The position numbers were made by a program, and so were the translations under genes. The notes below the pieces were generated by a model. That model was given only the letters and a program-made list of their open reading frames with translations. It did not search any database and had not been told where the DNA came from. This document shows, piece by piece, positions 28,506 through 36,867 of a stretch of DNA of 64,000 nt; position 1 is the first letter of the stretch; every line of letters begins with the position of its first letter. Location of the stretch: assembly GCA_947494925.1 (NCBI GenBank), contig CANLWS010000008.1, forward strand, positions 298,394 to 362,393, given 5' to 3'. Source of the stretch: an uncultured Alteromonadaceae bacterium (GTDB lineage Bacteria > Pseudomonadota > Gammaproteobacteria > Enterobacterales > Alteromonadaceae).

Positions 28506-28802
28506 TAAGATTTACCTCACTAAATATTGTAAAAATGAAAGACGACTTAACTTATAGTATCTCCCTCTCCCCGCCAATACTAAAGGCAGAGAAACAGAGG
28601 GAAACATCATCATTTTTTATTATCCACAATTATCAATTAAGCTTGTTGAGCCGAATTGCAACTGCAGGGTTTCAGTAAAATTATTCAGTTTTTTTGTTGT
28701 GACTTTTGAGAGGGTGAAAGGTTGTGGACAGACAATCGGGTTTTGTGTCCAACAAGTATCGGGTAATATGGTTATGATCATTGATAAGGTGACTATTGAT
28801 AA
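28506..28802. other. Intergenic region between divergent genes
   Basis: Nearly 300 bases with no supported gene. It probably holds the promoters of the minus-strand VOC operon and of the plus-strand unknown gene. No palindrome or terminator stood out. Confidence 0.4.
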
Positions 28803-29441
28803 ATGGCAGCAGATACACACAATTTTGACCTCAGGTTAAGAGAAATCAATCGGTTAAAAAAGAAGATCAATTTTGGCAACGTTCCACCTTTTTATCATGC
28901 GGTCTCCACCTCTTTAGGCTTAGCAGAAGGCCTATTCAGATACGGGTTTGAAAATTCGTTAGATTTGCTCCTGGATCAAAAAAATTGGAATCCAGCTTGT
29001 CTTGATGGCAAAGAAGATGCCATGGGGTTGGTGACCTTTGGTAAAACCCCCAGGCTATCTGTCTATAAAGTATTTACTAAACAAGGCTTTGAAATACATT
29101 GTATTCCGTGGTTAAACGGCCGGGAAGTGGATAGTGAATACTTTAATCATCCTGATATGGAATTTAGGCACTGGGTTCCAGCTACCATGAAAGTGGTGTT
29201 TCGCATTTCTCAATTGCATGTATTTATCCAATCTTACTTCAACGTAGGGGATGACGCGGATCTCGAACTCATCCGTTATGCGCACAATATTTCAGAAGAC
29301 TTTATCCATGACCTTCAGGAAAAGCTCAATATCGTTAAAGTACATGGAATTTCAGTCAAAGGATTTTTCGATTTTGTGGAGAAGAAACACAAAACGGGAG
29401 AGGACTTTTTCCTTCCACGTGTGTATCAATTTGACGAATAG
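28803..29441 (+). CDS. Hypothetical protein, unrecognised
   Basis: 212 residues; I do not recognise the family. There is no signal peptide or membrane helix. The N-terminus is basic and helical (LRLREINRLKKKINFG), the middle is rich in aromatic residues (IHCIPWLNGREVDSEYF, MEFRHWVP), and the C-terminus is charged. It looks like a soluble cytoplasmic protein. AAGGTG lies about 11 bases before the ATG. It converges with the winged-helix/PD40 gene 11 bases away. Codon use looks native. No function is proposed. Confidence 0.65.
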   Translation: MAADTHNFDLRLREINRLKKKINFGNVPPFYHAVSTSLGLAEGLFRYGFENSLDLLLDQKNWNPACLDGKEDAMGLVTFGKTPRLSVYKVFTKQGFEIHCIPWLNGREVDSEYFNHPDMEFRHWVPATMKVVFRISQLHVFIQSYFNVGDDADLELIRYAHNISEDFIHDLQEKLNIVKVHGISVKGFFDFVEKKHKTGEDFFLPRVYQFDE

Positions 29442-29452
29442 GCTACTGAGAA

Positions 29453-31504
29453 TTAATTCACGTCTACCATCCACAATTCGTTTCGCGTCTTTTCAAATTT
29501 AACCCAAATCACTTCGTTCTGTTTAGTGACGGCGTAGAAGGGGCCAGGATGGTAAAGAGGTCCCATTCGAAGGTGAAATGTTTCTTGCTCTTTACCTTCT
29601 GTATCGATGGACCATAAGGATTGAAAATCGCCCTCTTCACGAACATAGAAAATTCGTGATTCATCATGAGACAGAGTGGGAATGTGGGCTTTTTCAGCCA
29701 GAATACGGCAGTCAGGAGGTGTGAGTTGGCAATATGCAATGTCTCCAAATGTGCGTTGTTCTTCGAAAACTCCCGCCACCAGGTTTTTACCAGAACTCGT
29801 CCATCTAGGCCATTCAAGTGTTTTCGGAAACACCTGATCATGGCCAGATGTCAGGTCACGGATCAGGGTTTCTACCGGTGCGCCACTATCCATTCTCGAG
29901 TAGATTAGACTTGTTTCATTGGGATGTACCCGCGTGGCATTTTGTATGTTCCACTGCCAGTTTTTGGCCACGATCGCGCTCTTGTCTTGCCCGGGAGTTG
30001 TCACTCTGAAACTGTTTACTTCGGCTGTCTGGTAATAGTAAATCCGTTGTCCATCTGCCGACCATTGAGGTATAGCATTAAGCGCATTGGGATCATGGGT
30101 AACCAGAATAGGGGTGCCGCCTTCAACTGGCAAAGTAAATATCTGCATACCACCTATAGTTGCCCGGTTGAAAAATGCTATTTGACTGTGATCAGGCGAT
30201 AACTCTGGCGCAACTAATGCGGCTCTGGATTCGTAAATCTCCCGAGACTCACCAGTATCGAGGTAGGTGGCAGTCAAGATGAAACGGTTGCGGGAATTAG
30301 TGTAAATAATCCGGCTCCCATCAGGTGCTATGGCGGGTTGAGTGTCGTCTCCGCTACTGGTTAGTATGGTAATTGGCGGTTCACCGTTTAATGGCACTTT
30401 CCAAAGCGTACGGCTACCCTCTCGTGATGAGGAATAGATAAGGTTTTGTTGATCCGGCGTCCAGATCGGGGAGCCACCGAAAGCCAGGGAATGGGTAATT
30501 CTTTGTGGTTTTCCACCTTGCGCAGGGATGATCCATAAATCTCCCATTGGGTTATCTTCCGCCTGAAAGTAGGCGATGAGTTGTCCATCGGGAGAAAAGT
30601 TAGGCAAGCGCGGCGACAACAAGTTATGTGCTTTTGCCAGGCCTTCTACATTTTGTTGATTGCCGCCGTCGGCATCTGCGGTCCAGATACTAAATCGACG
30701 TTCAAACACTATTTTATTGCCGTCATAAGACCAACTGGCATTCCTGGCATTTGAAATCAACAGCTTGCTCTGCATATCTTGCAGGCTTAGCACCCATATG
30801 TTGTGTTGTCGATTGAACAGGATGTGCCTTCCAGACGGAGACCATTTTGGGTAAGTATCTTTCTCCTTACCGGCTGTCAGTGCCTTGAGTTGGTCGGTAC
30901 CCAAGGCAAGAGAAAACAACTGTGACTTTCCTTTGTTCTGGCTGACGAAGACCACACTACTGCCATCTGGTGAAAAGTCCGGCTGACTGTGAGAACCGGG
31001 GAAATGCGACAATAGCGTCAAAGAGACTTCATGTTGGGTACCAGGGCGGGTTAAAGCAAAGGTTATAACTAATCCAGCAATCAGACCTAATGCCAGCCAG
31101 ACAGCACCAGACATTCGAGAAACATTTTGAGATGTCAATCTGGATTTGGAAGGAGGTGGATCCCATTCCACAGGTTGAATAAGCTTGTACCCCCTTTTTT
31201 GGAAAGTATGAATATAAGAAGGATTATCCGGGTCGTCACCCAATGCTTTGCGAAGTTTGGCAATACATTTGTAGACTGGATTGTCACTCATGGGCCTGCC
31301 TTGCCAGACATGTTCAATGATTTGCTCTGATTCAATCACCTGACCTTGGCGCTGTGCTAAATACACCAACACTTCCATACTCTTAGGTTCTAGCTGAGCC
31401 AACATTCCACCGGCTGTCATGCGACCGTGGTCCGGTTCAACAAACCATTTTCCGATTTTGAATGGTGAGGGAGACAGTTGGGACAAGTGAGTTCGCTCCT
31501 CCAT
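29453..31504 (-). CDS. CadC/ToxR-like winged-helix regulator with extracytoplasmic PD40 beta-propeller
   Basis: 683 residues. An OmpR-type winged helix (about 12-108: LEPKSMEVLVYLAQRQGQV, NPVYKCIAKLRKALGDD, FQKRGYKLI) has no receiver domain. A transmembrane helix follows at about 131-152 (WLALGLIAGLVITFAL). The remaining 530 residues contain WD40-like TolB/PD40 strands such as PDFSPDGSSVVFVSQ, PKWSPSGRHILFNRQ and PAIAPDGSRIIYT. This is a one-component membrane regulator: the propeller would sit in the periplasm and the DNA-binding domain in the cytoplasm. It is divergent from a secreted beta-helix protein gene with a 176-base gap, a plausible target. Stimulus unknown. Confidence 0.88.
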   Translation of the reverse strand: MEERTHLSQLSPSPFKIGKWFVEPDHGRMTAGGMLAQLEPKSMEVLVYLAQRQGQVIESEQIIEHVWQGRPMSDNPVYKCIAKLRKALGDDPDNPSYIHTFQKRGYKLIQPVEWDPPPSKSRLTSQNVSRMSGAVWLALGLIAGLVITFALTRPGTQHEVSLTLLSHFPGSHSQPDFSPDGSSVVFVSQNKGKSQLFSLALGTDQLKALTAGKEKDTYPKWSPSGRHILFNRQHNIWVLSLQDMQSKLLISNARNASWSYDGNKIVFERRFSIWTADADGGNQQNVEGLAKAHNLLSPRLPNFSPDGQLIAYFQAEDNPMGDLWIIPAQGGKPQRITHSLAFGGSPIWTPDQQNLIYSSSREGSRTLWKVPLNGEPPITILTSSGDDTQPAIAPDGSRIIYTNSRNRFILTATYLDTGESREIYESRAALVAPELSPDHSQIAFFNRATIGGMQIFTLPVEGGTPILVTHDPNALNAIPQWSADGQRIYYYQTAEVNSFRVTTPGQDKSAIVAKNWQWNIQNATRVHPNETSLIYSRMDSGAPVETLIRDLTSGHDQVFPKTLEWPRWTSSGKNLVAGVFEEQRTFGDIAYCQLTPPDCRILAEKAHIPTLSHDESRIFYVREEGDFQSLWSIDTEGKEQETFHLRMGPLYHPGPFYAVTKQNEVIWVKFEKTRNELWMVDVN

Positions 31505-31680
31505 AAATAAAAGTGAATTCGACAGAAATGGTTTGCAATTTACTTAGTTATAGCCGTTTCCAGAGAAATTCCATACAAATCCCTGTCATTTGGCAGGCTA
31601 AATCCACACAAAATATCGAAGCTACAGGCACTGGCGCCATTCTGGTGTTCAGCTACAAAGAAGAGCAAAAGGACATTGTT

Positions 31681-32883
31681 ATGAAAAAAACAGTAAGAGT
31701 GAAAATAGCGTTATTAAGTGCCTTTCTGGTAGCCGGTCTATCATTAGCACAGCTAAACGCACAAGTAACGCAAACTGGTGAAAACGTGGTGCAGACTGCG
31801 GCTTCACGATTTTTCTATAAAGTTAAAAAAGTACGATGCGATCACGGCGCCAGCTTGTCGCGCTATATCCGACGGGCTCGGCCCGGCGATACTTTGAAAA
31901 TTTACGGTAACTGCAATGAGACTATTGTTGTGGTGAAAAACAACTTGCGCTTGACTGGCGAGGACGGTGCAAGTATTGACGGAAGCGGAATAAGCAGTGA
32001 GGCAGTAATATTAATTGAAAGTGCAAAAGATGTAATTATCGAAAATCTGATGATCATTAACGGCAATGATCAGGGAATACTCGCCACTCGGGGGGCGTCG
32101 GGAATTTTGTCCCATCTTGTGGTCAAGGACAATGCTACGGTTGGCATAAGCATCGACAGATCGCAATTTGAACTGAGCAACATTGAGGCGTCATCAAATG
32201 GAACCGGTGGGCTGGATATCTTCAGTATGTCCACCGTCGTGGCTACGGGTCCAATCGATGCCTCAGATAATAGAGGTGATGGTATTTCTATCAATGGCAA
32301 AACGTTTTTTGAATTACGCGGTTCGAATATTGTTACGAACGGGAATGCTGGCAGTGGATTGTCTGTAATCAATGATTCTCGACTACAGGTATTCAGTTTT
32401 CCTGAAGCTCAGGGGAGCGGAGTGACCGCTAGCAACAACGGATTTGCTGGTATCGGAATATTAGGTTCGGAACTTGGCGCAGTGGGTTCGCAGTTTTTCG
32501 GGAGCGGAGCGAACATTTTTTCTGTGAACAACAACGTTATTGGTTTTTTTATGCCAGCGGGTGCCATTTTAAGTCCCCACGCAACCGCGCAGTTCCAGGC
32601 GTCCGGAAATCAAATCGGGATGTTGTTTGAAGATGGCGGAAAGGCGTTAATTGTTGGCGGCGTAAATTTGTCAGAAAATGGACTGGGATTACAGGCAGAT
32701 GGTGCCAATACCATCAACATTGTATCTGTGCCTCCCAATCCATCACAGGTTGTTAACAACGATCTAGACGTGAATACAGCCTTTGGTAGCCGTTTGACCT
32801 TCACTGATGTGGAATCTGAAAGTCTGGTTTGCGATAGCACTGTATTGGTTAGAGGGACCTTAACTTGCCCGACATCACCCTAG
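31681..32883 (+). CDS. Secreted right-handed parallel beta-helix protein
   Basis: ATG 31681 is chosen because AAAAGGAC lies just upstream and a signal peptide begins there (KKTVRVKIALLSAFLVAGLS, cleaved near LNAQ); the frame extends further 5' without support. The 400-residue mature part has repeated short strands of the beta-helix type: VIIENLMIINGNDQGI, SGILSHLVVKDNATVG, LSNIEASSNGTGGLDI and so on, as in pectate-lyase-like or NosD-like folds. The repeated Asn/Gly turns support this. No catalytic residues were identified, so it may be a binding or surface protein rather than an enzyme. It is divergent from the PD40 regulator. Confidence 0.75.
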   Translation: MKKTVRVKIALLSAFLVAGLSLAQLNAQVTQTGENVVQTAASRFFYKVKKVRCDHGASLSRYIRRARPGDTLKIYGNCNETIVVVKNNLRLTGEDGASIDGSGISSEAVILIESAKDVIIENLMIINGNDQGILATRGASGILSHLVVKDNATVGISIDRSQFELSNIEASSNGTGGLDIFSMSTVVATGPIDASDNRGDGISINGKTFFELRGSNIVTNGNAGSGLSVINDSRLQVFSFPEAQGSGVTASNNGFAGIGILGSELGAVGSQFFGSGANIFSVNNNVIGFFMPAGAILSPHATAQFQASGNQIGMLFEDGGKALIVGGVNLSENGLGLQADGANTINIVSVPPNPSQVVNNDLDVNTAFGSRLTFTDVESESLVCDSTVLVRGTLTCPTSP

Positions 32884-33065
32884 TAATGCCGATTGGTATA
32901 AGAACGGCTATTATGAGCTGTCCCAATTATTAAAGAGGGATGGCTCTGAGCCCCATTGGCACAGGGTATTGTATTTCCCACTACCTACTATTCATGTTTT
33001 GTAACATGCTTGCACTTTGAAACTATACGCCATTTGCCTAAGCTGATGTCAAAAAGGAGCAAGTA

Positions 33066-34199
33066 ATGCGACCAGCTATTTTTAGTTTGTTTTTGAGTCT
33101 ACTTTTACCGGTGATTTTTCAATCAGCCATGGCTTACGATCTTTACCTGACCAGGCATTTCGAAAAACAGTCAGGTGGGAAGGACCCTGAATTGACGGAA
33201 CTAGGTGCAGAACGGGCAGCGACACTCGCGATATTGTTGAAAGATGCTCACATCAAGCAAGTTTATAGCACCGACTACAAACGTACGCAGATGACAGCGA
33301 CGCCTGTAGCTCAGATGCTAAAAATCGACATTACTTCTTATAACCCCAGGGAACTGGAGTCTTTTGCCAAATCAATACTTTCGGCTAAACAGAATACTTT
33401 GATCGTTGGACACAGTAACACCACGCCAATGCTGGTCCACCTGCTGGGGGGGCAAGCGCAGAGTATTGATGAATCTGAGTATGGCGACTTATTTAAAATC
33501 AGCATTGAGGGAAATAAGGTTAGTACCGAAATTGTGAAGGTGCCGCCTATTTCTATTCGCAATACCCAGGCAATCAGCGTCAAACCGATTAAAACTCACA
33601 AAACTAAATTAAGGATGATGTTTAATGGAGAGGAAGTGGGATATGCCGTTCATGAATTTGTTGTAGATGGCGGCAAAGTAAGAGCGACGGAACATACTTC
33701 CATCCCTGCTATGAAAATTGATGCAACCATTGAATTACATTTTGATGCTGAAACACTGGAAACGGAAAAAATGCAAATGACTGGTGCCATGGGAGCACCG
33801 GTTGATATTGAAATAAAAGGCACGAATGTGGGAGTAAGTGGTCACTCATCAATGGCCAGGCAAGCGTTTAAACCCCAAGGTAAAATATTGATAGATCAGG
33901 CATTAGCTCAGCATACTTATGAGCGAACCACAGTACTGATGAACATGCCACATATCGCTTACTCTTCCGATCCTCAATTCATAAACTGGTTCAATGCCTA
34001 TGACAATGAGGTGAAAAGAATAGCTATTCGCAAAACTGGTGAAAAACATGTGACGGTGCCGGCAGGGTCTTTTAGTACGGATATTGTTGAAGTCGTAGGC
34101 GGTGCTCCATCGCAGATATATTACCTGGACGCTGATTCTTCTGCGGTAATTAAAATCGAAATTCCAGGCATGCCCTGGGTGTATGAAAAAACCGAATAG
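33066..34199 (+). CDS. Secreted histidine-phosphatase domain fused to a C-terminal beta-rich domain
   Basis: 377 residues with a signal peptide ending near SAMAYD. The N-terminal half (about 24-165) is a histidine phosphatase (phosphoglycerate-mutase-like) fold: the catalytic LTRHFEK replaces the usual RHG, and STDYKRTQMTA and LIVGHSNTTP supply the second Arg and His. The C-terminal half (about 190-377) is beta-rich and includes VPAGSFSTDIVEVVGG, a pattern reminiscent of DUF3108-like domains. The pairing is unusual and implies a periplasmic phosphatase with an added binding module. Substrate unknown. AAGGAGCAAGTA before the ATG gives a good ribosome binding site. Confidence 0.78.
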   Translation: MRPAIFSLFLSLLLPVIFQSAMAYDLYLTRHFEKQSGGKDPELTELGAERAATLAILLKDAHIKQVYSTDYKRTQMTATPVAQMLKIDITSYNPRELESFAKSILSAKQNTLIVGHSNTTPMLVHLLGGQAQSIDESEYGDLFKISIEGNKVSTEIVKVPPISIRNTQAISVKPIKTHKTKLRMMFNGEEVGYAVHEFVVDGGKVRATEHTSIPAMKIDATIELHFDAETLETEKMQMTGAMGAPVDIEIKGTNVGVSGHSSMARQAFKPQGKILIDQALAQHTYERTTVLMNMPHIAYSSDPQFINWFNAYDNEVKRIAIRKTGEKHVTVPAGSFSTDIVEVVGGAPSQIYYLDADSSAVIKIEIPGMPWVYEKTE

Positions 34200-34207
34200 T
34201 TCTCAGC

Positions 34208-34229
34208 GGCCGGTTAAAATCCACCGGCC
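34208..34229. terminator. Hairpin between convergent genes
   Basis: GGCCGGT-N8-ACCGGCC, a perfect 7-bp stem just after the phosphatase gene and overlapping the stop of the convergent nitroreductase gene. T-tracts are weak on both sides, so it may act only as a partial or 3'-end stabilising structure. Confidence 0.45.
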
Positions 34230-34786
34230 AATATTAATTGTTCCATTGGTTTCCGTTCCCTGACTTTATTATCCCGATTCGCAAATTCCTCTGGAATAAC
34301 ATCTGGGCTTCCTTTGTAGCCAATAGCGATGCCGGTGTAAGCCTCCATTGGGTACTCCAAGTCAAAGGTTTCATTTGCTTTTTCAGGGTCTATTCCGATC
34401 ATCTGGTGAACAACTAATCCTCTATGAGTGGCTTCGAAAGTTAAACTTGCAGTTGCGGCTCCCAGATCATGCAATGCAGCCTTGTTAGGTTTGTGGTTGT
34501 AGTCAAAGTAATGCGTAATTACTCCAAGTGCCAGCACTGGCGCATTTGCCGCCCAAGGTTTATTGCCTTCCAGTAACACGTCATAGATTTGCTGCCAGAC
34601 CTCGGGTTGGCGTTGCTTATTGGCTACAATGTAGCGCCAGGGCTGCGCGTTGTATGAAGACATTGTCCAACGTGCAGCCTCGAACAAGGCTCTGACATCC
34701 TGTTCAGACACATTTTGGTCAGGTGCAAAAGCATATGGACTGCGTCGTGATATGATGAATGGGTGCAACGATTGATCCGGTAACAT
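34214..34786 (-). CDS. Nitroreductase-family flavoprotein
   Basis: 190 residues. Typical of the small FMN-dependent nitroreductase family: SRRSPYAFAP near the N-terminus (Arg pair that contacts FMN phosphate), ALFEAARWTMSSYNAQPWRY with the conserved NxQPW segment, HDLGAATASLTFEATHRGL, and a late GYKGSPDVIPEEF. Such enzymes reduce nitro or quinone compounds with NAD(P)H; the physiological substrate is unknown. Monocistronic, divergent from the GGDEF gene, with the 3' end overlapping a hairpin shared with the convergent phosphatase gene. Confidence 0.88.
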   Translation of the reverse strand: MLPDQSLHPFIISRRSPYAFAPDQNVSEQDVRALFEAARWTMSSYNAQPWRYIVANKQRQPEVWQQIYDVLLEGNKPWAANAPVLALGVITHYFDYNHKPNKAALHDLGAATASLTFEATHRGLVVHQMIGIDPEKANETFDLEYPMEAYTGIAIGYKGSPDVIPEEFANRDNKVRERKPMEQLILAGGF

Positions 34787-34969
34787 GTGTTCTACTCCGA
34801 AACGATTATGTAAAACTTATAGTTTAGTTGAATGAGCATATTTGACTAAGGCGACCATATTAATGACTATAGGTTCGTTGAATAAATAGCCATAGGTATA
34901 ACTTGATATAATTGAAGAAAATGGAATTTTAGTAGAATAACTAATCAGGTGGAAAAAGGAGAGATAGAT

Positions 34970-36838
34970 TTGCCGCGGTTTTATACAGTCATGCTGACTG
35001 CCATAATTCTGGTGACAGCGTGCACAGTCGTAGCGCAACCCAAGGATGGTTGGAATGATCCATACAAGTCTGCACTTGAGCGGATCTCCACGGATCCGGA
35101 TGATGTGATCAAAGAAGTGACAGCACATAATCACAGTCAGCAACTTCCCCCTTTTCTAATTGCGCAACATCATTACGTACTAAGTAACGCAAATTATGCT
35201 CTGACCCTACCAGAAGCAGCCCTGAATAGTGCCAGACAGGCAATCGAGCTGACAGACAGTGATATACATCCATGGTATTACCACCGATACAGACTGGCAG
35301 AGTCTCTTGCGTTGGATATCAACGGAAGATCCTCCGAAGCACTTGTGGGGACCAATGCCGCCCTTGTTTGGGGTGAATTGCAACAAGACACCGGACTCAT
35401 CATTTACGCACTCTATGCGAGAGGAATTATCCACAACAGTCTGACTGACTACCGCGCCGCGCTGAGAGATCTTCAGCGAGCCTATGATTTAGCGGCTAAT
35501 GATAGTCCACGGCGCAGCAAAGGTGATATTGCAGGTCTAATCGCACTTGTTTACGAGTACCGAAGAGAAAACCAGTTGGCCATCCCGTTTTTTGAAGAAG
35601 CGGTGGATTTCCATCGAAATCGACAACACTGGTTGGAACTCAGTATTGCTCTTTATGGACTTGGCAGAGCTAACAATAAAATAGGTAATACCAATGAAGG
35701 AATTGAGCAGCTGCGAGAATCGGCACGCATAGCCCGCCAGGTCAATGACACGCAGGGGATCGCCTATGCCATCAAAGAATTGGGAAGTATTGAAATTGAT
35801 CGGGATAATCTAAATCTCGCAGAAGCGTTGTTCACCGAAGCGCTGAGTATTTTTGAGCAGTCTAACAATCCTCATATGCAACTTGATGCTGCGTTAAGCC
35901 TTGCCACAATAGCACTAAAACAGAAGCACACTGCTGCGGCCGAACAATTTCTTCTTCATGCAGAGGAAATACTCGATCCCGATTCCATGCCACTGCGTAA
36001 AATCAGTGTGCAAGAAAAGAAGGCGGAATTGCTAGCGCTTAAACAAGAATATAAAGGCGCTTTTGATTTGCTTCTGGATACCATTCCACATAAACAGAGG
36101 CTGTTCAGTCAGCGTAGCACGCAACAACTCATATCACTTCGTTCTCAGTACGAATTAAATGCAAAAGCTCGGGAAAACGAGATTCTAGAACAAAAAAATG
36201 TATCGCAACGAGTGGACTTAAAAGAAAGCCAGACTAAATACTGGCAATTAATGCTGTTGTTTGTGGCGTCCTTGGTTATTTCGTCCTTATTGGTTGTCTT
36301 GGTTTATCGCACCAAACAAAATCGCGCAAGATTGGAAAAACTAGCCAATATTGATGGTTTGACAGGTTTGAACAATCGTAGGCACACATTGGAATTACTT
36401 GAAACTCAAGTGGACCTGGCAAGCCGTCATGAATTGACCTTATCTGTCGTCATTGCTGATCTGGACCACTTTAAACAAATAAACGATACATTTGGACATG
36501 CCGCCGGCGATCGGGTTCTCAAGGCGTTTGGTCGCTTGTGTCGGGACACTTTCCGACATACGGATATAGTCGGCAGAATTGGTGGTGAGGAATTCATCAT
36601 TGCCATGCCGATGACAAACAAAGATGATGCAATAAAAACAATGAAAAGTTTATCAATAAAAGTCTGTGAGATGGGCAACAATTTGGATATAGACGGGTTA
36701 CAATTGTCTGTCTCCTGTGGTGTTGCGTCCCATAAGGGAGCACTTAATGTTGCTGAGTTGATGTTGCAAGCAGATAAAGCCCTCTATCAAGCCAAGGAAA
36801 ATGGTCGTAACAGAGTGGAGGCTTATTCAGCGGATTAA
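34970..36838 (+). CDS. TPR-containing membrane diguanylate cyclase
   Basis: TTG 34970 is preferred to GTG 34949: it has AAAGGAGA seven bases upstream and opens directly into the signal segment (FYTVMLTAIILVTAC). About 622 residues: export signal with a possible lipobox VTAC, TPR-like helical repeats (about 60-390), a coiled coil, a transmembrane helix (about 425-447) and a GGDEF domain (about 465-620). The active-site motif is GGEEF, an active variant, and RHTD five residues upstream is an intact inhibitory site, so it should make cyclic di-GMP under product control. The TPR part would face the periplasm and bind a protein or peptide signal. PolB follows after 29 bases. Confidence 0.9.
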   Translation: MPRFYTVMLTAIILVTACTVVAQPKDGWNDPYKSALERISTDPDDVIKEVTAHNHSQQLPPFLIAQHHYVLSNANYALTLPEAALNSARQAIELTDSDIHPWYYHRYRLAESLALDINGRSSEALVGTNAALVWGELQQDTGLIIYALYARGIIHNSLTDYRAALRDLQRAYDLAANDSPRRSKGDIAGLIALVYEYRRENQLAIPFFEEAVDFHRNRQHWLELSIALYGLGRANNKIGNTNEGIEQLRESARIARQVNDTQGIAYAIKELGSIEIDRDNLNLAEALFTEALSIFEQSNNPHMQLDAALSLATIALKQKHTAAAEQFLLHAEEILDPDSMPLRKISVQEKKAELLALKQEYKGAFDLLLDTIPHKQRLFSQRSTQQLISLRSQYELNAKARENEILEQKNVSQRVDLKESQTKYWQLMLLFVASLVISSLLVVLVYRTKQNRARLEKLANIDGLTGLNNRRHTLELLETQVDLASRHELTLSVVIADLDHFKQINDTFGHAAGDRVLKAFGRLCRDTFRHTDIVGRIGGEEFIIAMPMTNKDDAIKTMKSLSIKVCEMGNNLDIDGLQLSVSCGVASHKGALNVAELMLQADKALYQAKENGRNRVEAYSAD

Positions 36839-36867
36839 CTCAGGTTTTTTTAACCTATTTTCAGACA

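Noticed and set aside
36800-36867. Search for a LexA box before polB
   Set aside because: No CTGT-N8-ACAG element was found; SOS control cannot be claimed from this sequence.
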